Of a stretch of 64,000 nt of DNA, positions 44,499 through 53,810 are shown one piece after another. The position numbers were made by a program, and so were the translations under genes. How positions within the stretch are numbered: the stretch's first letter is position 1; every line of letters starts with the position of its first letter. Source of the DNA: Sinanaerobacter sp. ZZT-01 (GTDB taxonomy: Bacteria > Bacillota > Clostridia > Peptostreptococcales > Anaerovoracaceae); contig NZ_CP141728.1 in assembly GCF_035621135.1 (NCBI RefSeq), positions 2,728,001 to 2,792,000 on the forward strand, read 5' to 3'. The notes beneath the pieces are model-generated. The model saw nothing but the letters and a program-made list of their open reading frames with translations, searched no databases and was not told the origin of the DNA.

Positions 44499-45320
44499 TT
44501 GCTGAAGAAATTACTAAAACAAAAAAAAGCTATTTTTGGCTTTGCTATCGTTATCTTTTTCATTATGTTAGCTGCATTTGCACCGGAGATTGCGCCGAAC
44601 GATCCTTATGAAATCAATGTTGCGAATAAGCTTCAAGCGCCAAGTATGCACTATTGGCTGGGAACAGATAATTTGGGAAGATGCATTGTTTCAAGAATCA
44701 TATATGGGGCAAGAGCTTCCCTTTTATATAGCTGTACAGTGCTGCTTGTAACGCTGGTGATTAGTATACCGATTGGACTTTTTGCAGGCTATGCAGGTGG
44801 TAAAACAGACGATTTCATCATGAGGGCAATTGATGTCATCCTTGCGATTCCAAGCTTTATGCTTGCGTTGGCCGTAGCAGGAACACTTGGTGCCAGTGCT
44901 GGAAATATGATTCTTGCGATGTCTTTTGTATGGTGGGCTGGTTACGCCAGACTGATCCGTGGTATGACTTTAAAAATAAGGCAAGAAGATTTTATTATGG
45001 CTGCAAAGTCATCAGGCTGTTTGCATTCACAAATTATTATAAAACATATATTAAAAAACCTGGCAGCACCAATTATCACACTAGCAGCTTTGGAACTGGG
45101 TTCCATTATCCTTGCAATTGCAAGTTTTTCCTTCATTGGGCTGGGGGCGCAGCCGCCGACACCGGAATGGGGTGTCATGATCAGTGACAGTAAAGATTAC
45201 ATTCAAACACAACCGCAGCTTATGATTTATCCCGGAATGGCAATTGTTATAGTTGTCATGGGATTTAATATGTTAGGAGAAGGGCTAAAAAATGCGTTGG
45301 GAAGAGAATTCTATGGATAA
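44499..45320 (+). CDS. NikC/DppC-type ABC permease
   Basis: A 273-aa permease starting at TTG 44499 with AAGGAGGGG upstream. LGTDNLGRCIVSRIIYGARAS is the signature of C subunits, and the EAA loop lies in AAKSSGCLHSQIIIKHILKNL. GLGAQPPTPEWGVMISDSKDY near the C-terminus is also characteristic. It pairs with the NikB-like permease to form the channel. Confidence 0.9.
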   Translation: MLKKLLKQKKAIFGFAIVIFFIMLAAFAPEIAPNDPYEINVANKLQAPSMHYWLGTDNLGRCIVSRIIYGARASLLYSCTVLLVTLVISIPIGLFAGYAGGKTDDFIMRAIDVILAIPSFMLALAVAGTLGASAGNMILAMSFVWWAGYARLIRGMTLKIRQEDFIMAAKSSGCLHSQIIIKHILKNLAAPIITLAALELGSIILAIASFSFIGLGAQPPTPEWGVMISDSKDYIQTQPQLMIYPGMAIVIVVMGFNMLGEGLKNALGREFYG

Positions 45321-46086
45321 GGAAGCAGTGCTCAGGCTTAAGAACTTGGAAGTAAGCTTAAACGAACAGAAAATTGTGCAAGGCCTTGATTTAAGTGTAC
45401 ATAGCGGTAGGATTACTGCTTTAGTTGGAGAAAGCGGGTGTGGCAAAACGACTGCGTCTCTGGCAGTCATGGGACTTTTGAGCAAAAAGGCCAAAATCAA
45501 TTGGGATATCTTCGAACTGGATGGAGAGCCGCTGAAGACGGTAGATAAAAAAAAATGGAACCGGATAAGGGGGAATCAAATCAGCATGATTTTTCAAGAT
45601 TCTCTTGATTCCCTTGATCCTGTATTTAAGTTAGAAAATCAAATAATAGAAGGAATTTTGGCACACAAGAATATTTCTAAGAAAGAAGCTTATCGAATTG
45701 GTATGGAACAGCTGCAACTCCTTCAATTTGATAACCCAGAGGCGATTATGAAGAGCTACCCTTCTGAGTTAAGCGGAGGAATGTGTCAGAGAGTAATGAT
45801 TGCAATTGCGGTGCTCATGCAGCCAAAACTATTGATTGCAGATGAACCGACTACTGCATTGGATGTCACCTTACAGGCTGAAATATTAAAGCAAATTTAT
45901 CATTTAAGCCGTAATTCTGATATGGGAGTACTGTTTATTACACATGATTTAGGTGTTGTTGCTGAGATTGCAGATGATGTGTATATCATGAAAAATGGAA
46001 AAATTATTGAGGCAGGTACTACAAAAAAAATATTTGAACGGCCGGAGAATGCGTATACTAAAATGCTTCTGAAAGCTATGGTTTAG
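45292..46086 (+). CDS. NikD/DppD-type ABC ATPase
   Basis: A 264-aa ATPase with Walker A GESGCGKTT, MIFQDSLDSLDPVF, signature LSGGMCQRV and Walker B LLIADEPTTALD. Two starts are possible: ATG 45292 (GGAGAAGG eight bases before, overlapping the NikC-like gene) or ATG 45313 (GGGAAGAG before). The family's usual N-terminus fits the second slightly better. The short C-terminus lacks the Cys-rich oligopeptide domain seen in the partner. Confidence 0.9.
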   Translation: MRWEENSMDKEAVLRLKNLEVSLNEQKIVQGLDLSVHSGRITALVGESGCGKTTASLAVMGLLSKKAKINWDIFELDGEPLKTVDKKKWNRIRGNQISMIFQDSLDSLDPVFKLENQIIEGILAHKNISKKEAYRIGMEQLQLLQFDNPEAIMKSYPSELSGGMCQRVMIAIAVLMQPKLLIADEPTTALDVTLQAEILKQIYHLSRNSDMGVLFITHDLGVVAEIADDVYIMKNGKIIEAGTTKKIFERPENAYTKMLLKAMV

Positions 46087-46096
46087 GAGGAATGTC

Positions 46097-47092
46097 ATGC
46101 CCGATCTGATCGAAATACAAAATGTCAGTAAACAGTTTCGTACAAGTCGAGTTTTATCAAAAAATAAGGATACTTTGGCTGTCAATGAGGTGAATCTTAA
46201 AATCTCACAGGGGAAATCTCTTGGGCTAATCGGCGAGAGCGGAAGCGGAAAAACGACATTAGGAAGAATGATATGTGCATTGGAAACGGTAAGCAAAGGT
46301 GAAATATATTTCAAAGGAAACAATATAACCAATTTGAATTTGAGGAAAATGAAGGCTTACAGAAAAAACATACAAATGATTTTTCAAAATAGCAGCACGA
46401 TATTTGATGCTTCTTACACCGTATATGAGAGTTTAAAAGAAGTTATTTTAAATAATGAAAAGGTATCAAAGAAAAACTGTGATGAAAAAATTATTCGTAT
46501 ATTGAACCAGGTAGGATTGAGGGAAGCGCATAAAAACAGGTACCCGTATCAGCTTTCCGGAGGTGAAAAGCAAAGAGTAAATATTGCGAGAGCACTTGTC
46601 ATAAACCCGGAATTTGTTGCATGTGACGAGCCGGTTTCAAGTTTGGACTTTTCTGTTCGAAAACAGATTTTAGATTTGCTGAATAAACTGAAAAAAGAGA
46701 TGGGCCTGACATATCTTTTTATAACACATGATTTATCTACAGTGAAATATGTATGCGATCACGTTGCAGTGATGTATCGTGGGAAAATAGTAGAATTGAT
46801 TGATGAGGTAGAACATCTGGCTGAGACAGTGAGGCATCCCTATACAAAATTATTAATGAATTGCATTCCTACGGCAGATCCATCCAATCGAAAAATTTGT
46901 ATAGATCAGGATGAAGCTATTTGCTTTTGCATGAGTGATAGAACCCAAAGCGGCTGTGCTTTCTTAGATCGGTGTCCGTGTCGGAAGGAAATTTGCTTTG
47001 AGAAAGAACCGGATTTAAAATCGATTCATTCAGGCCATATGGTGGCTTGCCATATGATAAATGATAAAATGGAAGGAGAAAGAAAACTATGA
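46097..47092 (+). CDS. NikE/DppF-type ABC ATPase with C-terminal Cys-rich domain
   Basis: A 331-aa ATPase. AGGAGG precedes ATG 46097. Walker A GESGSGKTT, MIFQNSSTIFDASYTVYESL, LSGGEKQRV and Walker B FVACDEPVSSLD. Residues about 270-320 form the Cys-rich tail CFCMSDRTQSGCAFLDRCPC, which in peptide/nickel ATPases of this family can bind a [4Fe-4S] cluster. It overlaps the binding-protein gene by 4 bases. Confidence 0.9.
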   Translation: MPDLIEIQNVSKQFRTSRVLSKNKDTLAVNEVNLKISQGKSLGLIGESGSGKTTLGRMICALETVSKGEIYFKGNNITNLNLRKMKAYRKNIQMIFQNSSTIFDASYTVYESLKEVILNNEKVSKKNCDEKIIRILNQVGLREAHKNRYPYQLSGGEKQRVNIARALVINPEFVACDEPVSSLDFSVRKQILDLLNKLKKEMGLTYLFITHDLSTVKYVCDHVAVMYRGKIVELIDEVEHLAETVRHPYTKLLMNCIPTADPSNRKICIDQDEAICFCMSDRTQSGCAFLDRCPCRKEICFEKEPDLKSIHSGHMVACHMINDKMEGERKL

Positions 47093-48663
47093 AAATGAAA
47101 AGAATTTTATGTACAATCCTTGGAATGATCTTGCTTTTATCACTCATCGGCTGTTCGTCAGAAAAAGATGGACAAGGACAGGAAGGAGACAAGGATTCGA
47201 ATGAAATTGTCGTACTATCAAGCGCCAGCTTAGATCCGGAATTAGGAGAACCGACGGAAGCAAGCACGGAATTCAGCTTATATGAAATGATTTATGAGCC
47301 GTTGATAAAATACAGAGAAAATGGTGAATATCAACCGGCACTTGCTGAAAAATGGGAAGTGAGTCCTGAGGGAAATGCATATACTTTTTATCTTCGTAAA
47401 GGTGTAAAATTCTCAGACGGAAGTGATTTTAATGCAAACAGTGTTATCTTCAGTGCTGAAAAATGGGATCCGAAAACTTTTTCTTCGGAAATGACGGGGA
47501 TAGAAAAGATAGATGATTACACTGTAAAAATATCATTTAAAGATGCTTGTTATCCGTGTCTTACAGAGCTTACATATCCAAGACCTTATCGCTTTGCATC
47601 ACAATCCGCGTATGATGACAGCGGAGAATTTGTATCCATGATCGGAACCGGAGAATGGATGATAGAAAGTTATGTCTCAGAGCAAGAAGTTGTATTGGTT
47701 CCAAATCCTTATTATTATGGAAAGAAGCCAAACCTGGATAAGATCATTATTAAAAAAGTAACAGATGGACAGTCTAGAATCATGGCACTGCAAAGTGGAG
47801 AGGCGGATTTGTCGATTGCAGATATTCCGGAAGACAGCTTACCGGTCGTAGAAAAAGATGAAAACTTAGCAATATTGAGTGCCAAAGGGACGATGGGATT
47901 CTTCGTAATGTTGAATGAAGAAAATGAGGTGTTGCAGGATGCAAAGGTGCGAAAAGCATTGAATTATGCAACAGATAGCGAAACAATTATAGAAAATATT
48001 TTTAACGGCAGAGGTACGGCAGCAAAGGGGCTCCTTCCTGATACAACACCTTATGTGACAGATGAAAACAGTCCAGGCTATGCTTATAATATAGCAGAAG
48101 CAAAGAAGCTTTTGAGTGAAGCGGGCTATAAAGACAGTGATGGAGATGGAATTGTAGAAAAGAATGGGAAAAAACTATCTTTAAATCTGGTCTTTCAGAC
48201 AGAAGAATACGCTTCTTGGAAATTGCTAAGTCAATTCTTACAGTCTGAATATGCGAAAATTGGAGTAGAACTTAAATTGGACTTGAAAGAATCTGCAGCA
48301 TACTATGATTCCATTTGGAAAAACAGAGATTTTGATCTGATTTTATACAGAACCTATGAGGATTCTTGGAATCCGCATGGCTTCCTTCGATCTATGTTTA
48401 CTTATACAGAGGATACTTACGGAATCTGCTGGTCTGATAAAGTTTTGAACAAAGACTTAGATGAAGTAATAAGAATACAAGATGAGAAAAAGAGACAGGA
48501 AAAATACGATGAAGTATTAAAATATCTCAATGACCAGGCTTACACAATTCCAATTTATTATCCATTAAGAGAGTATGTATATAATACACGTTTGGAAAAT
48601 TTGGTTATGGCACCGACATCCTATGAAAATGTAGAATGGAATTTAATTAATATCAAAGAGTAA
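47089..48663 (+). CDS. NikA-like nickel/cobalt-complex binding lipoprotein
   Basis: A 524-aa SBP_bac_5 protein with lipobox LIGC (Cys near 22). It follows E. coli NikA more closely than DppA or OppA by eye: YPCLTELTYPRPYRF matches NikA YPFLQELALPRPFRF, whose Arg contacts the metal complex; GTGEWMI, ALNYATDSETII and RTYEDSWNPHGFLRSM also match. So nickel, cobalt or a metallophore complex is more likely than peptides. Control by a cobalamin riboswitch favours cobalt or a corrinoid precursor, which is inference. Last gene of the operon. Confidence 0.85.
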   Translation: MKMKRILCTILGMILLLSLIGCSSEKDGQGQEGDKDSNEIVVLSSASLDPELGEPTEASTEFSLYEMIYEPLIKYRENGEYQPALAEKWEVSPEGNAYTFYLRKGVKFSDGSDFNANSVIFSAEKWDPKTFSSEMTGIEKIDDYTVKISFKDACYPCLTELTYPRPYRFASQSAYDDSGEFVSMIGTGEWMIESYVSEQEVVLVPNPYYYGKKPNLDKIIIKKVTDGQSRIMALQSGEADLSIADIPEDSLPVVEKDENLAILSAKGTMGFFVMLNEENEVLQDAKVRKALNYATDSETIIENIFNGRGTAAKGLLPDTTPYVTDENSPGYAYNIAEAKKLLSEAGYKDSDGDGIVEKNGKKLSLNLVFQTEEYASWKLLSQFLQSEYAKIGVELKLDLKESAAYYDSIWKNRDFDLILYRTYEDSWNPHGFLRSMFTYTEDTYGICWSDKVLNKDLDEVIRIQDEKKRQEKYDEVLKYLNDQAYTIPIYYPLREYVYNTRLENLVMAPTSYENVEWNLINIKE

Positions 48664-48667
48664 ATCA

Positions 48668-48699
48668 GAAAAAAGCTGCAGAATACTGCGGCTTTTTTT
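48668..48699 (+). terminator. Terminator of the B12-controlled operon
   Basis: AAAAAAGCTGCAG-AATA-CTGCGGCTTTTTTT, one G-T pair, T-tract included. It lies five bases after the NikA-like stop and ends an approximately 10.5-kb transcript. Confidence 0.88.
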
Positions 48700-48841
48700 A
48701 TCTGATAAAGAATATAGCTTCTTTTAGCATTTCAATGGATTCACTGTAATAATTCTTTCATTTATAAATAAAATTGAATGGATAGAAGTTATTTTAACTG
48801 TGCTTGTATAGAAAAAATTTCGGCAGAAATTGGGAGTATCG

Positions 48842-50044
48842 ATGTATTATTGGAATGAAGATGCAAAGGAATCTTATCTAGAAAAAGAGCTGCTCCAAGT
48901 AAATAACGTAAGGAAATTACAAATTGGGACTGCTTTTTTTTCAAAAGAAGGACTTCGCATATTAAAAAGTGTTATAAACAAAAATAATTTAAAAAAGGAA
49001 AATGTATGCCTCTATTTATCGGATGAATTTTCTCAGGACAGACCGCATGAGTTGTTAAAAGAAGTGTTGCAGCTTGCAACTGTAAAAATATTTTTTCACC
49101 GTATGTATCATGCAAAGGTGTATTTGCTGAGAGGGGATATTGATAAGCTAATATATGGTTCCTCTAATTTTACGGCAGGCGGTTTTTATAAAAATATCGA
49201 ATTTGATAGTATTGAGGAAATCGGAGAGAAAAAATTGAGTGCGATTGAACATTTTTTCGATTACTGTGATTTGCATGCCACTACAGTTACGGATGAAGTG
49301 ATTCAATACTATGAAGAGATAGAGGATGAAATAAAAGAATTAAAGAAAGTTCAGAAAGAATTAAAAAATAAAATTAAGAGCGGTTATCCTTTACAGCAAG
49401 GTGCTTTTAGATTCAAGGATTATGATATAGAGAAAATGATGGCAGTTCATAATTATATCTATCCGCAAATCCAAAGACTGGGTTTGTACTGCACTTCGAA
49501 TCTGTCGTTCCTTTTACATGCAACTGAAGGTGATGCGTCGCAAGGGGAATTATTGAGCATTTGGTATGGACGGAGTAACAGGGAAGCAGCTTTTTCTCAG
49601 AGAGCGTACGACATAAAAAACGGCAGCATGGGTAAAAGCGCAAATCATGAAAAGTTTGAATTTACAATTCTATCAACAGGCTTTATCGTGCGCATGCATT
49701 TTGAAACAAAAGGTGAATTGGCTGATCGGATGTATACAAAATCTCAAATAGAGGAACGAAATGCAAGGATAACAAGAGAAATTGCCAAATTTAAAGGCGG
49801 TAATATAAAATGGAAGATTTTTAATTCAAAAGAAAATATGTATGATTCCTTTGAGATCGATAACGAAAATACGGATGAAATTTGTAATTTTATAAAAAAA
49901 TACGATAAGGGAGCAAAGTCCTACATAACAGTCTATCATCCGTTTATAGACGACCAAAAGGTAGAGGTAGAAGAGATTGGAGATGAAATTCTATGTCATA
50001 TAATGATGTTTAAACCCCTTTATGACAGTATGTTGTGGAGGTAA
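48842..50044 (+). CDS. Phospholipase D-fold protein (nuclease-like)
   Basis: A 400-aa protein. The motif HAKVYLLRGDIDKLIYGSSNFTAGG near residues 95-120 is a single HxK...GSxNxT phosphodiesterase site, as in PLD-family nucleases and restriction enzymes (BfiI/NgoFVII type). The rest is unrecognised; a Lys/Glu-rich coiled coil lies near residues 160-185. ATG 48842 follows GGGAG at normal spacing. No modification methylase is adjacent, so a restriction role is not shown. Confidence 0.7.
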   Translation: MYYWNEDAKESYLEKELLQVNNVRKLQIGTAFFSKEGLRILKSVINKNNLKKENVCLYLSDEFSQDRPHELLKEVLQLATVKIFFHRMYHAKVYLLRGDIDKLIYGSSNFTAGGFYKNIEFDSIEEIGEKKLSAIEHFFDYCDLHATTVTDEVIQYYEEIEDEIKELKKVQKELKNKIKSGYPLQQGAFRFKDYDIEKMMAVHNYIYPQIQRLGLYCTSNLSFLLHATEGDASQGELLSIWYGRSNREAAFSQRAYDIKNGSMGKSANHEKFEFTILSTGFIVRMHFETKGELADRMYTKSQIEERNARITREIAKFKGGNIKWKIFNSKENMYDSFEIDNENTDEICNFIKKYDKGAKSYITVYHPFIDDQKVEVEEIGDEILCHIMMFKPLYDSMLWR

Positions 50045-50086
50045 TGCATTCTGTGCTATAGATTCTGTTTCTAAAGAAAGTAAATA

Positions 50087-50131
50087 AAAAAGGTAGAACT
50101 TAGTGGAAAAACACTCTGTTTTACCTTTTTA
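50087..50131 (+). terminator. Terminator after the PLD-fold gene
   Basis: AAAAAGGTA pairs with TACCTTTTT, with an inner AGTG..CACT stem; T-tract included. Confidence 0.7.
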
Positions 50132-50180
50132 TATTTCTTGATTTGAATGTAGGATTTTTATAGGAATATTTATCTTTAAA

Positions 50181-50189
50181 TGGTATAAT
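50181..50189 (+). promoter_or_regulatory. Extended -10 promoter of the HD-GYP gene
   Basis: TGGTATAAT, identical to the element before the diguanylate cyclase at 8666. It gives a leader of about 70 bases. No consensus -35. Confidence 0.55.
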
Positions 50190-50267
50190 ATAGTTGGAAA
50201 TTTTCAAACTAGATAAGGCTATCTATACGTAGTAACAATAATGAAAATAGATGAGGATTTTTAACAA

Positions 50268-51527
50268 ATGGATAAGATAAAGATTAATTTAAAAGATTTT
50301 TTATTATGTATTTCGGATGCACAGGATCTAATGTCTCCGACACTTTCCAAACATCATCAACAAGTAGCTTACCTCGCATTTCGGCTGGCAGAGAGACTGG
50401 GACTTTCGATTGAAAGACAGAAAAACATCATTCTTGCATCGCTAGTACATGATATCGGTGCGTTGTCTAAAAAGGAAAGGTTGGAAATTATCGAGACGGA
50501 AACAATGCAGGTAAATAATCATGCATTTATCGGTGCAAAACTTTTGGGTGAATTTAAACCATTGGAGGAAGCAGCACGCATTATTAAGTTTCACCATATC
50601 GCATGGAATTACGGAGAGGGGCAAAATTACAAAGGAGAAGAAGTTCCTTTTGAAAGTCACATCATTCATTTAGCAGACCGTACGTGTACATTTCTATATG
50701 CGGAAAAAAATGTGATATCAAATTTACCTAATATTATCCAAAAAATCAAAAAAAATACTGGGATAGTCTTTGAATCAAGTTTGGTGGATGCACTGGAAGA
50801 GCTGAGTAAATATGAATACATATGGCTGGATTTAATGGCGACGACACCAATGGAAATGATTAACGATTTTAGTTTCTTTGATACCTTGCTGTTAGAAATC
50901 GACGATGTTATGAGTCTTTCTTATATTTTTTCACAGATCATAGATTTTCGTAGTGAATTTACAGCACGCCATTCCGCAGGTGTAGCAAAGACGGCGGAAC
51001 AGCTTGCAAGATTAATTGGTTTTTCCACTTATGAATGTAAAATGATGCTCATTGCCGGATACCTGCATGATTTGGGTAAAATAGCGATAAACAATAGTAT
51101 ATTAGAAAAAAATGGTAAGCTGAATGAAGGCGAATTTAATGAAATCCGAATGCATACCTATTATACTTATCGATTGCTGGAAAGAATACCGCAATTTAAT
51201 GAAATAAATAAGTGGGCATCTTATCACCATGAAAAATTAGATGGTACAGGATACCCATTCCATATTAAAGGGGAAAATATTCCGCTTGGCTCTCGAATTA
51301 TGGCTGTCGCAGATGTGTTTACTGCAATAAAAGAAGATCGTCCATATCGTTTAGGTATGCAGAATGAAGCAGCAATTCATATCTTAAGAAAAATGGTGAA
51401 AAATAATGCGTTGGATGAAAAAGTAGTTCGTGTTTTGATTGAAAATTTTGAAGATATAAATAATATTCGTGACAGTTTTCAAAAAGCAGCTGCAAAGCGT
51501 TACAATGATTTTTGTGCTTTTAAATAA
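50268..51527 (+). CDS. HD-GYP cyclic di-GMP phosphodiesterase
   Basis: A 419-aa protein with two HD-type domains. The first (residues about 20-200) has HHQQVAYLA and LVHDIGAL. The second (about 230-400) has ARHSAGVA, GYLHDLGKIAI, YHHEKLDGTGYP and ADVFTAIKEDRPYR, a complete HD-GYP set with the metal ligands. It should hydrolyse cyclic di-GMP. No membrane segment or receiver domain is seen, so it is cytoplasmic. Confidence 0.92.
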   Translation: MDKIKINLKDFLLCISDAQDLMSPTLSKHHQQVAYLAFRLAERLGLSIERQKNIILASLVHDIGALSKKERLEIIETETMQVNNHAFIGAKLLGEFKPLEEAARIIKFHHIAWNYGEGQNYKGEEVPFESHIIHLADRTCTFLYAEKNVISNLPNIIQKIKKNTGIVFESSLVDALEELSKYEYIWLDLMATTPMEMINDFSFFDTLLLEIDDVMSLSYIFSQIIDFRSEFTARHSAGVAKTAEQLARLIGFSTYECKMMLIAGYLHDLGKIAINNSILEKNGKLNEGEFNEIRMHTYYTYRLLERIPQFNEINKWASYHHEKLDGTGYPFHIKGENIPLGSRIMAVADVFTAIKEDRPYRLGMQNEAAIHILRKMVKNNALDEKVVRVLIENFEDINNIRDSFQKAAAKRYNDFCAFK

Positions 51528-51542
51528 AAAAGTAACATATAT

Positions 51543-52649
51543 TTAGTCTTTTGATGGTCTACGTACTTCTTCTTTTAAATTCTGCATGGCTAGATGAATC
51601 AGAGATAAAATTGCTTGTCGGATGAATAACCGTGTTTCATCGTCTATATCTTTAATGGCAGAAAGTGAAGTAATGGCTTTTTGTTGCCAGTTATCAGTCA
51701 AATCATAAAATGTTTTCGCTTCTGTAACCTTTACAATTTGGTATAAGGATTCAATAAACATTTTTCTTTTTTCATCATCTAATGAATTCAGCCATGAATT
51801 AATTGCCTTATTCAGTAGCACAGCACTGCTTGCTACTGTTTTTACATATTGGAAATCATTTTCTTTTACACTCCAGGAGAACGGATCATGCTGCAAAATT
51901 CCGATTCGGTTGCTTTTTACAACCGAATAAGCGTCCATGTTTTGTAGGAGCATTCCAACCAGGGCGGATTCGGGCAGTGTTTTGTAAATGCGTTCTTTTA
52001 TCAAATCATATTCTTCCTGTGAAAACACATTTTCTCGAAAACCTGGTCCATCATGACTATAAACATGGGTAATTTTTTTCTGAACTTCTGATTCACATTT
52101 GACCGCAGAATAGACTGCTAAATTTCCACCTTTTGAATGACCGCCAACTTTAAAATCGCAAGTTAAGAGACTTCCTACAAAATTCAGATAAGAGACAGCT
52201 TCCTCCTGGGATGGAACTGGTGTTAAAAAAGCCATATTAAAATCCTCTTTCCATCCGACAAATGAGGCATCTGTACCCCGGTAAGCTAAATAGGCGGTTC
52301 CGTCGTTGATTAAAAAGGTGATTGCTGAGAATTGTTTCTCTGACTCATAATCAAGATTGTTGACATAAAAACATAACTTTGTATCCTTGAATCTCGGACT
52401 TTTTATCAATGCACGGAGAAGCTTTTGATTGCTCTCGCTGTCACGCACATTGTGAAATATTTCATCAAATTTATCATTTTTTTTTATATCTTTGAGTCTG
52501 ACGGCCTTATCGATAGTTGTTTCAATAGATACAATACCATCAAAATATAAGTAGGAAAGCTGAGAAAGAACCAAGCTGTCTATTGCATTAAAAGGTTTTG
52601 AGCAAAAATCTTCTTTAAATTCCGATACATAGTCGACAATATTTTTCAT
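51543..52649 (-). CDS. Mbeg1-like (DUF2974) alpha/beta-hydrolase-fold protein
   Basis: A 368-aa protein of the DUF2974 family found in many Firmicutes. IDSLVLSQLSYLYFDG is the usual start, AYRGTDASFVGWKEDFNMAF is the lipase-like oxyanion region, and GGHSKGGNLAVYSA is the GxSxGG nucleophile elbow. Its substrate is unknown. AAAGGAG precedes ATG 52649. It is convergent with the HD-GYP gene, with 15 bases between stops. Confidence 0.82.
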   Translation of the reverse strand: MKNIVDYVSEFKEDFCSKPFNAIDSLVLSQLSYLYFDGIVSIETTIDKAVRLKDIKKNDKFDEIFHNVRDSESNQKLLRALIKSPRFKDTKLCFYVNNLDYESEKQFSAITFLINDGTAYLAYRGTDASFVGWKEDFNMAFLTPVPSQEEAVSYLNFVGSLLTCDFKVGGHSKGGNLAVYSAVKCESEVQKKITHVYSHDGPGFRENVFSQEEYDLIKERIYKTLPESALVGMLLQNMDAYSVVKSNRIGILQHDPFSWSVKENDFQYVKTVASSAVLLNKAINSWLNSLDDEKRKMFIESLYQIVKVTEAKTFYDLTDNWQQKAITSLSAIKDIDDETRLFIRQAILSLIHLAMQNLKEEVRRPSKD

Positions 52650-52884
52650 AAAATCTCCTTTAATAGAATACTGAACTATTTAAATATTTCACACGAAACG
52701 TTGAATCATTTGATTATATTTACTATAATATACCAATAAAAGAAAAGCAATGAATGCATATGATTAACATTATTTAGAATGCCTTTTTTTTAATTTTTCA
52801 TGCTGTCCTCTCATTGATTTATACAAAAAAGAGAGGTATAAAAAAGAAAAGCAATTTATACTTGCATAGTAAGGAGTTGACTGA

Positions 52885-53739
52885 ATGGAATGGATTGAAC
52901 GCTTAAACAACGCAGTGCAGTATATTGAAGAACATTTGACGGAGCCGATTGATTATAATCAGACGGCTAAAATCGCCTGCTGCTCCGTGTATCATTTCCA
53001 GAGGATGTTTTCTTATATTGCGGATGTACCGCTTTCGGAATACATTCGGAGAAGACGCATGACGATGGCTGCTGTAGATTTACAGAGCGGTGAAGAAAAG
53101 GTAATCGATGTGGCTGTAAAATACGGATACGATTCGCCGACTGCATTTAATCGCGCATTTCAAAGTGTTCATGGAATTGCACCCTCTCAAGCTAAAAAAG
53201 GAGGGGTAATCTTAAAAGCATTTCCGCCGATCAGCTTCAATATTACTATTAAAGGAGATGTTGAAATGAACTATCGTATTGAAAAGAAAGAAGCATTCCG
53301 AATCATTGGAGTTTCAAGGCCACTTTGTCATGAAATAGAGGAAAACTTTAAAGTTGTGCCGGAGATGTGGCAGAAAGCCGCAATGGATGGAACGATTGAA
53401 AAGATGGTACCGATGATGAAAGAAGAAATTAGAGGTATACTTGGAATCAGTGCATGCAATGAGCAGGAGGAATGGAAATATTTCATTGCAATTGCCAGTG
53501 ATGCGAAAGTAGAGGCACCTTTAGAAGAATATATTGTGCCAGCCACAACTTGGGCAATATTTGAAGGAGAAGGGCCGATGCCTCATTCTATTCAAGAGAT
53601 GGAGAAGAGGATTGTTATGGAATGGCTTCCGAATTCAGGATATGAGTATGGAAATGCACCGGATATAGAGGTATATCTAAATCCTGATCCGCAAAATTCA
53701 AAATTTGAAATATGGGTTCCGGTTGTAAAAAAGAAATAA
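52885..53739 (+). CDS. AraC-family regulator with GyrI-like effector domain
   Basis: A 284-aa regulator. Two helix-turn-helix motifs lie in residues 8-105 (YNQTAKIACCSVYHFQRMFS; DVAVKYGYDSPTAFNRAFQS), and residues about 125-284 are a GyrI-like ligand domain. Such Rob/SoxS-like proteins respond to drugs or stress. AAGGAGTTGACTG precedes ATG 52885. It is likely to control itself and the acetyltransferase 70 bases downstream. Confidence 0.9.
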   Translation: MEWIERLNNAVQYIEEHLTEPIDYNQTAKIACCSVYHFQRMFSYIADVPLSEYIRRRRMTMAAVDLQSGEEKVIDVAVKYGYDSPTAFNRAFQSVHGIAPSQAKKGGVILKAFPPISFNITIKGDVEMNYRIEKKEAFRIIGVSRPLCHEIEENFKVVPEMWQKAAMDGTIEKMVPMMKEEIRGILGISACNEQEEWKYFIAIASDAKVEAPLEEYIVPATTWAIFEGEGPMPHSIQEMEKRIVMEWLPNSGYEYGNAPDIEVYLNPDPQNSKFEIWVPVVKKK

Positions 53740-53810
53740 TGAGGTCTACGGAGCGTTGATTGTGTTTTCATTCCCTTCCTATTTATTATAAATACATGGA
53801 GGTAATGAAT

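Noticed and set aside
43564-48663. Oligopeptide importer (Opp/Dpp)
   Set aside because: The permease and ATPase families alone would allow it, but the binding protein matches NikA motifs better and the operon is led by a cobalamin riboswitch.
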